Below are positions 53,151 through 63,232 of a DNA stretch of 64,000 bases, piece after piece. Under the pieces are notes generated by a model. That model saw only the letters and a list, made by a program, of their open reading frames with translations. It made no database searches and had not been told where the DNA came from. A program made the position numbers and the translations under genes. The stretch comes from Polaromonas vacuolata (lineage in GTDB: Bacteria > Pseudomonadota > Gammaproteobacteria > Burkholderiales > Burkholderiaceae_C), in contig NZ_CP051461.1 in assembly GCF_012584515.1 (NCBI RefSeq), forward strand, positions 3,343,501 to 3,407,500. Direction: 5' to 3'. Numbering within the stretch: the first letter of the stretch is position 1; the number at the start of each line of letters is the position of its first letter.

Positions 53151-53933
53151 TCAAAAACTTTTGGCAGTATCAAGTCCTGATTTAAGGGCTGGATAGGCGT
53201 CGGGGTCTAGTCGGCGCATTTCGGCCTCAATCCACGCTTCGACTTCACGCATCAACTCCTCGGGCTGGCGGCCAATGCTGGAGATAGGCTTACCAATAGA
53301 GATGTCGACTATGCCAGGCGTCTTAATAAAGGCCTTGCGTGGCCAGCACTTAGCCGACGTCACGGCAATCGGTATAACCGGCGCGCCAGCCTCAATCGCC
53401 AGACGCGTACCACCGCTTTTATAGACGCCTTTTTGGCCACGGGCAATGCGCGTGCCTTCTGGAAACATGATGACCCAAGTGCCTTTGGCCATCAGGCGTT
53501 TACCTTGCGCAACGACTCTGTTAAAGGCCTGCGCGCGCAAGCTGCGGTCTATGTGAATCATGTCCATGCGCGACATCGCCCAACCAAAAAATGGCACATA
53601 TAGCAATTCTTTTTTAAACACATATGCCAGAGGATGCGGCATCAGCGCCGGCATGCAAAAAGTCTCCCAAGTGCTTTGGTGTTTGACCAGCAACACTGCG
53701 GCGCTGGTTTTACCTGTGGGCAGGTTTTCCATACCGGTGACACGGTTTTGTATGCCCATGATGACTGTGCCACTGTCCACCGCCAGACGCAGCCAGCGGG
53801 CGCACATCCAATAAACCGTGTCGCTGCTGGCGAAAATAGACGCGACCAAGACGGCCAGCGCCCACGGAATGACCGTGATGGCCATCCACAAAAGATGTAA
53901 AACTGAGCGGATAAAGGGCATGAAGAAGTCCAA
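53151..53933 (-). CDS. plsC: 1-acylglycerol-3-phosphate O-acyltransferase
   Basis: A 260-residue membrane-bound acyltransferase. It has an N-terminal hydrophobic anchor (~8-30), the HX4E motif VKHQSTWETF (the usual PlsC motif is HX4D), the FPEGTRIARGQKG phosphate-binding block and a VIPIAVTSAKCW strand. It makes phosphatidic acid from lysophosphatidic acid. The Glu in place of Asp is seen in this clade and the enzyme is probably active. It follows gmhB by 49 nt. Confidence 0.9.
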   Translation of the reverse strand: MDFFMPFIRSVLHLLWMAITVIPWALAVLVASIFASSDTVYWMCARWLRLAVDSGTVIMGIQNRVTGMENLPTGKTSAAVLLVKHQSTWETFCMPALMPHPLAYVFKKELLYVPFFGWAMSRMDMIHIDRSLRAQAFNRVVAQGKRLMAKGTWVIMFPEGTRIARGQKGVYKSGGTRLAIEAGAPVIPIAVTSAKCWPRKAFIKTPGIVDISIGKPISSIGRQPEELMREVEAWIEAEMRRLDPDAYPALKSGLDTAKSF

Positions 53934-53982
53934 GTGATGGGCGTGACGCTGAAGCAGCGATGTTAAGAGCCGCCAGCGTTAA

Positions 53983-54564
53983 TTAAGCAGCTGGCCGCGG
54001 CTGTGCTGCGAGCAGTGCGCTGCGCTGGAGAATAAAGTCGGCAAAAGCCGATAAATCTTTGTGCAGCCGCGTGCCTTGAGGCAGGCCTTCGGGCGCACCG
54101 CCGTTTTGATAAGCAGCGGACTTACCAGTCAAAATCAAATGTGGCTCGCAACCCGCTGCCGCGCCCGCTTGCAAGTCACGCAGCGAGTCACCCGCCGTCG
54201 GCACACCCAGCAATGGCACACCAAAACGCGTACCAATCTGTTCAAACAAACCCGGCAAAGGCTTGCGGCAAAGGCAGGATTCTTCCGGACTGTGCGGGCA
54301 ATAAAACACCGCGTCTATGCGTCCACCAACGGCTGCTAGCATCTTGTGCATTTTTGCATGCATGGCATTGAGAGAGGCAACATCAAACAGCCCGCGTCCC
54401 AGACCTGATTGGTTAGACGCGATCACCACATGCCAGCCAGCATGGTTGAGCTGCGCAATCGCTTCGAGTGCGCCAGGCAGCGGCATCCATTCATCCGGCG
54501 TTTTAACGAAATCGTCGCTATCGCTGTTGATGGTACCGTCGCGGTCAAGAATGAGGAGTTTCAT
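53983..54564 (-). CDS. gmhB: D-glycero-beta-D-manno-heptose 1,7-bisphosphate 7-phosphatase
   Basis: A 193-residue HAD phosphatase starting KLLILDRDGTINSDSDDFV (Asp7 and Asp9 form motif I). It has a zinc-binding Cys set in CPHSPEESCLCRKPLPG and the GDSLRDLQAGAAAGCEPHLI motif. It dephosphorylates heptose-1,7-bisphosphate in lipopolysaccharide core heptose synthesis. It lies 39 nt after the glyS stop, a Burkholderiales arrangement. Confidence 0.92.
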   Translation of the reverse strand: MKLLILDRDGTINSDSDDFVKTPDEWMPLPGALEAIAQLNHAGWHVVIASNQSGLGRGLFDVASLNAMHAKMHKMLAAVGGRIDAVFYCPHSPEESCLCRKPLPGLFEQIGTRFGVPLLGVPTAGDSLRDLQAGAAAGCEPHLILTGKSAAYQNGGAPEGLPQGTRLHKDLSAFADFILQRSALLAAQPRPAA

Positions 54565-54603
54565 AATTTGTCGCTTGAACTGGTTGTTAATAAAACGCAG
54601 AAC

Positions 54604-56709
54604 TTAACTCGCCAGTCGGGACAAGTCTGCCACCCGGTTCATGGCCGCGTGTAGGCAAGCGAGTAGTCCCAAACGGTTTAAGCGCACGTCAACTTCCTCG
54701 GCATTGACCATCACACCGTCAAAAAAGGCGTCAACCGGCTCGCGCAAAGCGGCCAAGGTTTGCAGCGAAGCGGCGTAGTCGCCAGCGTCGAATTGAGCGT
54801 CTGCCTGCGGCAGCAACTCACGCATACGCGCATGCAGCGCAATCTCGGCTGGCTCGGTTAGTAGCAAGCTACTGACATGGGCATCGACGCCTTCGGTTTT
54901 CTTTAAAATATTACCGATTCGTTTATTCGCTGCAGCCAAAGCAGGTGCCTCGGCCAGCGCGGCAAAAACGCGTACAGCAGCCAATCGTTTGGCAACATCG
55001 CCTAGGCGCTCGGGCTTGAGCGCCAACACGGCTTCGGCCTCTTGAGCGCTATAGCCTTGCTCGCGCAAGCTGCTAGCGAGACGATCGTAAATAAACTCGG
55101 AAAGTTTAGGCGTAGCAGCCGAATCCAGACCCTCAAAGCTGGCCGCCGCATCAGCTAACAAAACCGATAGCGGTAAATCCAATTGGCTTTCTGCCAGCAT
55201 GCGAACCACGCCTAGCGCATGACGACGCAGTGCAAACGGGTCTTTATCGCCGGTCGGCAAATTGCCTATGCCGAACATACCGGTCAGGGTCTCAAGCTTG
55301 TCAGCTAACGCCAAAGCCAAACCGACTTGATTGCGCGGCAACTCGTCGCCGGCAAAACGCGGTTTGTAATGGTCTTCAATCGCGTCGGCGATAGCACTGT
55401 CCAAGCCATCATTGAGCGCGTAGTAACGACCCATAGTGCCTTGCAGTTCTGGAAACTCGCCCACCATATCGGTGACCAAATCAGTCTTAGCTAACTGCGC
55501 TGCCAATGCCGCTTGCGCGGCCAGTTCAGTACCGCCCAGTTGCAAGCCTATGGCAGCGGCAATACTGGCTACGCGCTGCATGCGTTGGCCTAGCGTACCC
55601 AGTTTGTTGTGATAAACCACTTTATCTAACGCAGCAACCCGCGAGGCCAAGGTTTTTTTACGGTCTTGGTCAAAGAAGAACTTGGCATCAGCCAAGCGCG
55701 GACGCACCACTCGCTCATTACCGCCAGTGACCGCACTCGGGTCTTTGGGGTTGATGTTGCTGACGACCAAAAACTGATGCGTTAATTTTCCTGCAGCGTC
55801 TAGCAGCGGGAAGTATTTCTGGTTCGCCTTCATGGTCAGAATCAAGCACTCTTGCGGCACACCGAGAAACTCTTTTTCAAAGGCGCAAACCAGTACATGT
55901 GGGCGCTCTACCAACCCGCTGACTTCATCTAACAAAGCCTCATCTTCAATCACCCGCACACCGCCGCCAATGCGCAGTGCTGCGGCATTGAGTTGGCGCT
56001 CTATCTCGGCGCGACGTTCTGCAAAACTAGCGATGACAGCGCCATCGGTTTCCAGTGCCTTGGCATAGCTGTCGGCATGGGCTAGCACTATCGGGTCTAG
56101 CAAAGCTTCAAAGCGATGGCCGCGTGTGCTGTTGCCAGCTTGCAGCCCTAGCGCGCTGACCGCGACTACATCTGCGCCATGCAGCGCGACCAGGCCGTGG
56201 GCCGGACGCACAAATTTGACGTCGCTCCAGCCGTCGGCCAATTGGTACGTCATGACCTTAGGAATTGGCAACTTGGCAATCGAGTCCAACAAGGCTTTTT
56301 GCAAACCTGTTTCAAGGCTGGCGCCGCTCACCAAGCTGTCATAAAACAAGGCTTCGGCCTTGCCGTCGACAGCGCGTTTAAGACCGGCAACAGCAGACGC
56401 ATCAGCGCCCAGTGCTTGCAATTTTTTTAGCAGCGCTGGCGTAGCGTTGCCGCTGGCGTCCAAGCCGACTGCCACTGGCATGAGTTTTTGCGACACCGCT
56501 TTGTCATCGGCCTGGGCTGCGACGCGGGTGATGTGGGCTGCTAAGCGGCGCGGCGAGGCATAGGCGGTCAGCACTGACGCCTCGCTGGTCAAGCCCTGTG
56601 CTTTGAGTTGTTCAAACAGCACGCCGGCAAAAGCATCACCGAGTTTTTTCAAGGCCTTAGGGGGCAACTCTTCGACAAAGAGTTCCAGTAGTAAATTTTT
56701 TGTAGTCAT
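54604..56709 (-). CDS. glyS: Glycine--tRNA ligase beta subunit
   Basis: A 701-residue GlyRS beta subunit starting TKNLLLELFVEELPPKALKK. It contains the HD-like domain (NQVGLALALADKLETLTGMF region) and a C-terminal anticodon-binding domain ending MNRVADLSRLA. With GlyQ it forms the alpha2beta2 enzyme charging tRNA-Gly. It begins 5 nt after the glyQ stop. Confidence 0.96.
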   Translation of the reverse strand: MTTKNLLLELFVEELPPKALKKLGDAFAGVLFEQLKAQGLTSEASVLTAYASPRRLAAHITRVAAQADDKAVSQKLMPVAVGLDASGNATPALLKKLQALGADASAVAGLKRAVDGKAEALFYDSLVSGASLETGLQKALLDSIAKLPIPKVMTYQLADGWSDVKFVRPAHGLVALHGADVVAVSALGLQAGNSTRGHRFEALLDPIVLAHADSYAKALETDGAVIASFAERRAEIERQLNAAALRIGGGVRVIEDEALLDEVSGLVERPHVLVCAFEKEFLGVPQECLILTMKANQKYFPLLDAAGKLTHQFLVVSNINPKDPSAVTGGNERVVRPRLADAKFFFDQDRKKTLASRVAALDKVVYHNKLGTLGQRMQRVASIAAAIGLQLGGTELAAQAALAAQLAKTDLVTDMVGEFPELQGTMGRYYALNDGLDSAIADAIEDHYKPRFAGDELPRNQVGLALALADKLETLTGMFGIGNLPTGDKDPFALRRHALGVVRMLAESQLDLPLSVLLADAAASFEGLDSAATPKLSEFIYDRLASSLREQGYSAQEAEAVLALKPERLGDVAKRLAAVRVFAALAEAPALAAANKRIGNILKKTEGVDAHVSSLLLTEPAEIALHARMRELLPQADAQFDAGDYAASLQTLAALREPVDAFFDGVMVNAEEVDVRLNRLGLLACLHAAMNRVADLSRLAS

Positions 56710-56714
56710 TGGTT

Positions 56715-57629
56715 TTAAGCCGCCTTCTTGCTGGTCAAGGCCATTTGCTCAACCCATTCGCGCGGTGCCATGGGGAAACCCAGACGCTCGCGGCTCTCGT
56801 AATAGCTTTGCGCCACGCTTCTAGCCAGGTTGCGAATGCGGCCTATATAAGCGGCGCGTTCGGTCACACTAATGGCACCGCGGGCATCGAGTAAATTAAA
56901 GCTGTGCGCCGCTTTGAGGACTTGCTCATAAGCGGGCAGAGCCAATTGCTCGGCGATTAAATGCTTGGCCTGTTTTTCATGCGCCGCAAAAGCGGTGAAC
57001 AAAAAATCGGCATCGCTGTGTTCAAAGTTATAAGTGGACTGCTCGACCTCGTTTTGCTTGTAGACATCGCCATAGCTCAAGCCCTCAGTCCAAACCAAGT
57101 TGTAGACGTTGTCCACGCCCTGCAGATACATGGCGAGGCGCTCCAAACCGTAGGTGATCTCACCGGTAATCGGTTTGCAATCTATGCCGCCAACTTGCTG
57201 GAAGTAAGTGAACTGCGTCACCTCCATACCATTGAGCCAGACTTCCCAGCCCAAGCCCCAAGCGCCCAAAGTGGGATTTTCCCAGTCGTCTTCTACAAAG
57301 CGGATATCGTTTTGTTTAAGGTCAAAGCCCAGCGCTTCCAGCGAGCCCAAATACAGTTCAAGAATATTCGCCGGTGCCGGCTTGAGCACCACCTGATACT
57401 GGTAGTAGTGTTGCAGGCGGTTCGGGTTTTCACCGTAACGACCATCTTTTGGCCGGCGGCTTGGCTGCACGTAAGCAGCCTTCCATGGCTCTGGCCCGAG
57501 CGCTCTTAAAAAAGTAGCAGTATGAGAGGTGCCAGCCCCCACTTCCATGTCATAAGACTGCAAAAGCGCGCAGCCTTTGTCAGCCCAATAGGTCTGCAGC
57601 GTGAGAATAATTTGCTGAAATGTGAGCAT
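56715..57629 (-). CDS. glyQ: Glycine--tRNA ligase alpha subunit
   Basis: A 304-residue GlyRS alpha subunit starting [20 protein letters not shown], with the [20 protein letters not shown] and [13 protein letters not shown] core motifs. The ATG at 57629 matches the family start; an in-frame ATG at 57671 adds an unneeded hydrophobic leader. It is upstream of glyS and downstream of lnt, all on the minus strand. Confidence 0.96.
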   Translation of the reverse strand: MLTFQQIILTLQTYWADKGCALLQSYDMEVGAGTSHTATFLRALGPEPWKAAYVQPSRRPKDGRYGENPNRLQHYYQYQVVLKPAPANILELYLGSLEALGFDLKQNDIRFVEDDWENPTLGAWGLGWEVWLNGMEVTQFTYFQQVGGIDCKPITGEITYGLERLAMYLQGVDNVYNLVWTEGLSYGDVYKQNEVEQSTYNFEHSDADFLFTAFAAHEKQAKHLIAEQLALPAYEQVLKAAHSFNLLDARGAISVTERAAYIGRIRNLARSVAQSYYESRERLGFPMAPREWVEQMALTSKKAA

Positions 57630-57763
57630 AGGTATGAAAGGAAAAATCAAAAGCGCGAGGTCATTGATCAACGGTGTAGCAACCAGTAGATCAATGTAAA
57701 CGGAGACAGTGAATTACCAAAGGCAATCACCAAAAAGTCTATTTTACGCGGCGCAGCAAGCCG

Positions 57764-59434
57764 TTAGACACGCCGCCGCCCAAGCCAGGCCAGCAAAGTC
57801 AATCCAAGACCTAGCAACCACCAAGGCCACAGCTGCAGACGCGCTACCCACCACGCATAGGGCGTGATGCCATTACGGCCTTGAACCTGCACCGCGAGCG
57901 CGCCGCGTGTCTGCGGCGGCAAGCTATGCAAGACCTCGCCGCGGTAATCAATCATGGCCGTGGCGCCGGTATTGGTCGCGCGCAGCATGGGCCGCTCGAA
58001 CTCTATGGCCCGCATACGCGAGATGTTTAAATGTTGCTCTACCGCTATGGTGTCGCCAAACCAGCCAATATTGCTGACATTAAGTAGCAGGGTTGGCGCG
58101 CTTAGGCGATCTTTAAATCGCGCCGCCAAATCTTCGCCAAACAAATCTTCGTAGCAAATGTTCAGCGCGATGCGCTGGCCTTGCCAGTCAAACGAGGGCT
58201 GGCTGACATCGCCGCGGCTAAAGTCCGATAGCGGTATGTTGACCAAGGCCAAAAACCATTTGAACAAGGGATGGACGAACTCACCAAACGGCACTAAATG
58301 ATGCTTGTCGTAGCGGTAAATTGGCTCAGCAGCAGCATTCTCAGGACTTGAAAGAGCAGGTTTAAGACCTATGACCGAGTTGGTATAGCCGCTTTGGCTG
58401 TTGCCCAGCGGTATGCCTATCAACGCCGCCATGGGCACTTGGCCAATGGCGGGCGGCTGGTTAAAGCGTTGCAGTAAATTCTCAATATAACCCTCGGGCA
58501 GTTGCGCTGGCAGCAGGGGCAGCGCGGTCTCGGGCGTGACGATGAGCGAGCTTTGACTATTCATAAGCTGGTCGCCATACCACTTGAGCGCATCCGGTAT
58601 GCCGCCGCCAGCTTCAAACTTCTGATCCTGCGCGATATTGCCTTGCAGCAGTGTCACGCTCAAGGCCTGCGTTTGCGGCGTTACAACGCTAAAGCGAGAC
58701 AAACCAGACGGGCCAATGGCGACTGCCCCACTAACAACTAAGGCCAATAAAACACCAACCGCAAGCAGCGCAGCATTCAGACGCCGAGGCTGACGCAGCA
58801 AGCCAGCCAAACTAGCGGCAAACAGCGCTGCGCCAAAGCTAAGGCCATGCACGCCGACCAACTTAGCGAGCGACACAAACGGCCCATCGAGCTGGGCGTA
58901 GCCGCCTTCACCCCAAGGAAAACCGGTAAAAAACTGCACGCGTGCGAGCTCTGCCATTAGCCAAAGCGCCGCGAAAAGCAAAGCTCCACCGACAGCGCGG
59001 CCACGGCCCAAGGCCAGATAGGCGGCACAGGCCGCGGCGTAATAAAGCCCTAAAAATGCGGCTAAGCCAACAATCGCCAGCACCGCCAGCGGTGAAGCCA
59101 AACCGCCATAAGTGTGCAGCGAGACAAACAACCACCACCAACAAGCGCATTGCATGGCAGTCGCAAACAGGCCACCCAGCCAAGCCGCTTGACCCACGCT
59201 GACACGGCTTTGCAATGACCAGACCAGCGCCACCAAACTAAGCGGCTGCAGCCACCAAACAGCCTGCCCGTAGTCCAGACCGAGTGCCGAACCAAACTGA
59301 AAAGGCCATGCGATGCTAAGCGCATGCGCACAGCCAGCGATGAAGACCAACAGCAGCAGACGCCATGAAGGCAGAGCCACTGTGCTGACATCAGCCCGGG
59401 AAACCGGCAGCGCAGCGCTGTCCAGACTAGACAT
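57764..59434 (-). CDS. lnt: Apolipoprotein N-acyltransferase
   Basis: A 556-residue inner-membrane enzyme. It has eight or so spans (~30-250) and a periplasmic CN-hydrolase domain (~255-510) with TPETALPLLPAQL (catalytic Glu), KHHLVPFGEFVHP (Lys region) and NICYEDLFGEDLA (nucleophile Cys). It adds the third fatty acid to lipoproteins. It ends 134 bp before glyQ and starts 3 nt after the corC stop. Confidence 0.95.
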   Translation of the reverse strand: MSSLDSAALPVSRADVSTVALPSWRLLLLVFIAGCAHALSIAWPFQFGSALGLDYGQAVWWLQPLSLVALVWSLQSRVSVGQAAWLGGLFATAMQCACWWWLFVSLHTYGGLASPLAVLAIVGLAAFLGLYYAAACAAYLALGRGRAVGGALLFAALWLMAELARVQFFTGFPWGEGGYAQLDGPFVSLAKLVGVHGLSFGAALFAASLAGLLRQPRRLNAALLAVGVLLALVVSGAVAIGPSGLSRFSVVTPQTQALSVTLLQGNIAQDQKFEAGGGIPDALKWYGDQLMNSQSSLIVTPETALPLLPAQLPEGYIENLLQRFNQPPAIGQVPMAALIGIPLGNSQSGYTNSVIGLKPALSSPENAAAEPIYRYDKHHLVPFGEFVHPLFKWFLALVNIPLSDFSRGDVSQPSFDWQGQRIALNICYEDLFGEDLAARFKDRLSAPTLLLNVSNIGWFGDTIAVEQHLNISRMRAIEFERPMLRATNTGATAMIDYRGEVLHSLPPQTRGALAVQVQGRNGITPYAWWVARLQLWPWWLLGLGLTLLAWLGRRRV

Positions 59435-59437
59435 GAC

Positions 59438-60292
59438 TCAAACCTCAACCGCCGCCGGTGAAACTTTAAACCAGCGCACCGCCCCGCCCTTGGTGTGCAG
59501 CACGCTAAACAACAGACCCGACAACTCATGCGACTCGCCGCGCTTGGGCACATGGCCCATTTCATGCGCGACCAAACCACCTATGGTCTCGAAATCGGTC
59601 TCTGGCAGGGTGACATCGAAGGATTCGTTGACCCGCTCTATGGAGGTATCGCCGCTGACGCGATAAGTGCGGTCAGACAGGCCGAAGATATCGCCCTCGT
59701 CCTCGGCGACATCGAACTCGTCCTCGATTTCTCCGACAATTTGTTCGAGTACATCCTCAATCGTGATCAAGCCAGCAACGCGGCCAAACTCATCGATGAC
59801 TATGGCCAGATGATTACGGTTGCCGCGAAACTCCCTCAGCAATTCGTTCAAGCCTTTGCTCTCAGGCACAAACACTGCTGGGCGCAACAAGGCTTTGATA
59901 TTCAGGCTGGGCGAGCGCTGAAGTTTGAGTAAATCCTTAGCCATGAGAATGCCAAGTATGTTTTCTTTTTCACCCTCATAGACGGGAAAGCGTGAGTGCG
60001 CCGTGTCAATGATGAGGTGAAGCAACTCCTCAAACGGGGCCTCAATGTTGATTAAATCCATGCGCGGGGCGGCAACCATCACGTCGCCGGCCGTCATATC
60101 CGCCATGCGGATCACGCCTTCGAGCATCTCGCGGCTCTGGGCGCCTATGACGTTGCTGTCTTGGGCTTGCACCAAGGCTTGAATCAACTCGTCTTTGGAA
60201 TCGGGACCGGGATGAAGCATCTCAGCCAGACGCTGCAAGAAGCCGCGTCGGTCTTCCTGCTTGGAAGGTCTACTGGGGGGAATGTCGGACAC
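59438..60292 (-). CDS. corC: HlyC/CorC-family CBS-domain protein
   Basis: A 284-residue protein with two CBS domains (~65-185: MVAAPRMDLINIEAPFEELL and LLREFRGNRNHLAIVIDEFG) and a C-terminal CorC_HlyC domain (DIFGLSDRTYRVSGDTSIER). Linked to magnesium/cobalt efflux in enterobacteria; in many bacteria it is linked to lnt. It starts the run corC-lnt. Confidence 0.93.
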   Translation of the reverse strand: MSDIPPSRPSKQEDRRGFLQRLAEMLHPGPDSKDELIQALVQAQDSNVIGAQSREMLEGVIRMADMTAGDVMVAAPRMDLINIEAPFEELLHLIIDTAHSRFPVYEGEKENILGILMAKDLLKLQRSPSLNIKALLRPAVFVPESKGLNELLREFRGNRNHLAIVIDEFGRVAGLITIEDVLEQIVGEIEDEFDVAEDEGDIFGLSDRTYRVSGDTSIERVNESFDVTLPETDFETIGGLVAHEMGHVPKRGESHELSGLLFSVLHTKGGAVRWFKVSPAAVEV

Positions 60293-60374
60293 TAGCGGTG
60301 TTCGGTAGTTGATAAGTTGTTAGTGTAATGTCTAGAAGCTTCAGACAAGAATCGGCTTGCGCACGAGCTTGGGT

Positions 60375-61079
60375 TTAGTCGCGTGGGTTGCGCCGGTGTT
60401 GTTGCAGCAGGTTTATAAAATCCCAGAACTGCTTGGCTTTGACCTTGAACTGGTAATCGGTCTGCGCCAACTGCTCTTGCGCTATCTCGCTCATCCGCGA
60501 GTCAAGGTCGGCAACAGGCACCTTGATAAAGGCTTCGCTCTCTGAGCCGTCTCGCTCTATGGTGGCGCCGGCTTTGCGGGCAATGTTGAGCATCACGGTG
60601 TTTTCGCTCAAGGCGTGAATGAACATCATGCTCACACCCTCGTTGCGGGAATGCATCATGGCGCGATCAAACAGGCGTGAGCCGTAACGCCGGCCCCGCG
60701 TTAGGCTCGATACTGAAACACCAAATTCAGCACAACTTTGCAGCTGTGGATCAATCGAAAAAGCCAGATGCGCCATCGCAATTAATTCGAGCTTGCGGTT
60801 GTAAATACCAAATATTTCATCCCGCTCAAAATTGAGTCCACTGACATAGCGGCCTATCTGCTCGTCGTTAGCGGCATAACCAAAACGGAGATAGCGGTCA
60901 TGACCACCTAAAGCTAACAGGTGAGCCAAAATACGCCCACGATGGCGTGGGCTGAGAGAGCGTATCGGCACTACCACGGACAAAACCGGTTTAGGAGCAG
61001 GCAACTTTTGCGCACCAACACGCAAAAACCGCCGACTCGCGAGCAGTGCTGCCTGAAAAATTGCGCTTGGTGTGTACAT
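60375..61079 (-). CDS. GNAT-family N-acetyltransferase
   Basis: A 234-residue protein with an N-terminal extension of ~30 residues and a GNAT core: LSPRHRGRILAHLLALGGHD, GIYNRKLELIAMAHLAF, CAEFGVSVSSLTRGRRYGSRLFDRAM (acetyl-CoA binding R/G-x-x-G/A) and HALSENTVMLNIARKAGAT. The ending is basic. It is divergent from phhA, 176 bp away. Target unknown. Confidence 0.85.
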   Translation of the reverse strand: MYTPSAIFQAALLASRRFLRVGAQKLPAPKPVLSVVVPIRSLSPRHRGRILAHLLALGGHDRYLRFGYAANDEQIGRYVSGLNFERDEIFGIYNRKLELIAMAHLAFSIDPQLQSCAEFGVSVSSLTRGRRYGSRLFDRAMMHSRNEGVSMMFIHALSENTVMLNIARKAGATIERDGSESEAFIKVPVADLDSRMSEIAQEQLAQTDYQFKVKAKQFWDFINLLQQHRRNPRD

Positions 61080-61255
61080 ATTGCAAATATAAGGGTAATC
61101 CCTAGGAATTAAAGACAGAGGGCCTTTTAATTAAACGCAAAAAACAAATTTAGCGTTATTTATGCCAATTTGCCACAAAATACGCCGAACTACCAATTGA
61201 GCTCGCCAAACCAGCAGTTGTGAACTCAATCCAAAGCCTCAACATAAGAAAAATC

Positions 61256-62131
61256 ATGACACCAACCGAGCCCAAATCCGGCGCTACACCGACTGTTTAC
61301 GGCCAATCCGAACGCGCCCCACGTGGCGACTATTCACGGGGTGGTTTGGTCAATACCGATTACACCTGCCCGCAAAATTACGCGATTTATACCGAAGCGG
61401 ATCACAACACTTACCGCCAGCTGCATGCACGTCAATCGGCATTGCTGCCGGGATTGGCCTGCGACCAATTTATCGCCGCCTTGCCCTTACTCGGCAAGCC
61501 AGAACGCATACCGCGCTTTGAAGACATTAACCAGCGTCTGCAACCGGCCACTGGTTGGCAGTTAGTCGCGGTACCCGGTCTGATTCCCGAAGTCGCTTTT
61601 TTCACCCTATTGGCGAACCGCCAGTTCCCGGTCACCGACTGGATACGCAAACCGGAGGAGTTTGACTACGTCGTCGAGCCAGATCTTTTTCATGACCTGT
61701 TCGGCCATGTGCCCTTGCTGTTCGACCCGGTGTTTGCCGACCATTTACAAGCTTATGGCGTGGGTGGGCTTAAAGCCAATCGGCTGGGCGCTTGCGAGCA
61801 GCTGTCACGGCTTTACTGGTTCACCATAGAGTTCGGCCTAATACGCCAGCACGATGGCTTGCGCGCCTACGGCGCTGGTGTTCTTAGCTCGCCGGGTGAG
61901 TTAGTTCACGCCGTTCGAGGTGAGCAAACGCAGCGCATCGCACTTGATTTGCTACGCGCCATGCGCAGCCATTACCGTATCGACAGCTTTCAGCCGACGT
62001 ATTTCGTGATCGACAGCTTTCAGCATTTGTTTGATCTGACCGCACCGGACTTCACGCCGCTTTACGCCCAGCTTTTGGCTTTAGACGAAATTCCACCCGG
62101 GCTGATCTTGTCTGGGGAAGAACTGCTCTGA
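61256..62131 (+). CDS. phhA: Phenylalanine 4-monooxygenase
   Basis: A 291-residue aromatic amino acid hydroxylase of the bacterial short type. The non-haem iron ligands are His146 and His151 in FHDLFGHVPLL and Glu192 in YWFTIEFGL. The pterin/substrate pocket residues lie in VPGLIPEVAFFTLLANRQFP. It makes tyrosine from phenylalanine with tetrahydrobiopterin-like cofactor. The ATG at 61256 is favoured over a GTG at 61220. No pterin carbinolamine dehydratase gene (phhB) is nearby. Confidence 0.95.
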   Translation: MTPTEPKSGATPTVYGQSERAPRGDYSRGGLVNTDYTCPQNYAIYTEADHNTYRQLHARQSALLPGLACDQFIAALPLLGKPERIPRFEDINQRLQPATGWQLVAVPGLIPEVAFFTLLANRQFPVTDWIRKPEEFDYVVEPDLFHDLFGHVPLLFDPVFADHLQAYGVGGLKANRLGACEQLSRLYWFTIEFGLIRQHDGLRAYGAGVLSSPGELVHAVRGEQTQRIALDLLRAMRSHYRIDSFQPTYFVIDSFQHLFDLTAPDFTPLYAQLLALDEIPPGLILSGEELL

Positions 62132-62196
62132 AGTGATGCTTTGACCTTAAGGCATAGGCTGGTCAAAGCGCACACAGCAAGCAAGCATTCATCCGC

Positions 62197-63126
62197 TCAC
62201 TCAAGCAGCGCCAAAGATCCCGTCACAACCTCGGGAACAAAAGCCATCTGCACATGTGCCACGCCGTGCAGCAAATGCCTATTCGCACCGGCAATATAGG
62301 CCGCAGAAGCAGGAAAAACAATGTTGTCGCTGCTCGAATACCAGCAAGTAAACAAGCGCCGGCGCTCAGGTGTCAGCGCTTGCTCTAGCTTTTTTTGCCA
62401 CGGGCTGTCTATGCGCATCTGGCCTACATTGGTGCCCAATCCAAAGCGCGCCAGCCAGGTGCCGCGGTGCGGCGTGCCTATCGTGACGATGTGATGCACA
62501 CGCGTCAAATCAAGCTGACGCCCCAACCAAGCCCTGACCGCGAGACCGCCCATGCTGTGACAAACCAGCAAAGGCGCAAGACCAGTAGCCCGTATCAGTT
62601 GCTCGACAGCCGCATCAATTTGCGGCGTGTAGTCGTCAATTGAAGCAAACACTGGTTCTAGACTGAGCGCGACAAAAGCGTGACCGCTGCCTTGCAAACG
62701 CGTCATCCAAGGATTCCAAAAACCACGGTTGCAGAAATAACCATGCACAAAAACAACACCGCGCTTACCGGGCAGCACGGATTGAGAACTAATCTGATCG
62801 GGAATCGCACGATGCCGAAAGGGCTGAAGCCAGGTAAACACCAAAGGCGCCGTGCGCATCTCACCCAACCAAGCGGCTGCAAGCTGCTGAAAGCTAGGCG
62901 GCGCTGCGCCATCTTGGTTGCCAATCACGCGCACCAACAGCAACTCCACCGCCAGAAAAAAAGCGTAGGCAAGCAGCAGCAGCAATAAGCCTGTCAAGGC
63001 TAGCCAAAAGTGACTGTCCCGAAAAAAAAGAAACCACGCCAGAGCAACGCCAATCAGACTGAAGGTGATGAATTTTTGAATCAATGCCAGCATGCGTGAA
63101 CCTGTTATAAAAGAAAAAATATTCAA
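62197..63126 (-). CDS. Membrane-anchored alpha/beta hydrolase (lipase-like)
   Basis: A 309-residue protein with an N-terminal double hydrophobic segment (residues ~15-65) and an alpha/beta-hydrolase domain. Visible are GVVFVHGYFCNRGFWNPW (oxyanion HG), LVCHSMGGLAVRAWLG with the nucleophile Ser in CHSMGG, and a late His (HLLHGVAHVQMAF) as the likely third residue. The start is 63126 or the ATG at 63093. The nucleophile motif has Cys instead of the usual Gly first residue. Substrate unknown; probably a lipase or esterase facing the periplasm or cytoplasm. Confidence 0.85.
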   Translation of the reverse strand: MNIFSFITGSRMLALIQKFITFSLIGVALAWFLFFRDSHFWLALTGLLLLLLAYAFFLAVELLLVRVIGNQDGAAPPSFQQLAAAWLGEMRTAPLVFTWLQPFRHRAIPDQISSQSVLPGKRGVVFVHGYFCNRGFWNPWMTRLQGSGHAFVALSLEPVFASIDDYTPQIDAAVEQLIRATGLAPLLVCHSMGGLAVRAWLGRQLDLTRVHHIVTIGTPHRGTWLARFGLGTNVGQMRIDSPWQKKLEQALTPERRRLFTCWYSSSDNIVFPASAAYIAGANRHLLHGVAHVQMAFVPEVVTGSLALLE

Positions 63127-63232
63127 CCCAACAAATGCACCCTATCAAACACTGGCACAACCCGCAGCGCAGCAGATTTAAAAACCAAGCCTGTGGTACG
63201 GGTAGTTGCCAGCAACATGAGGTGCAAACGCG

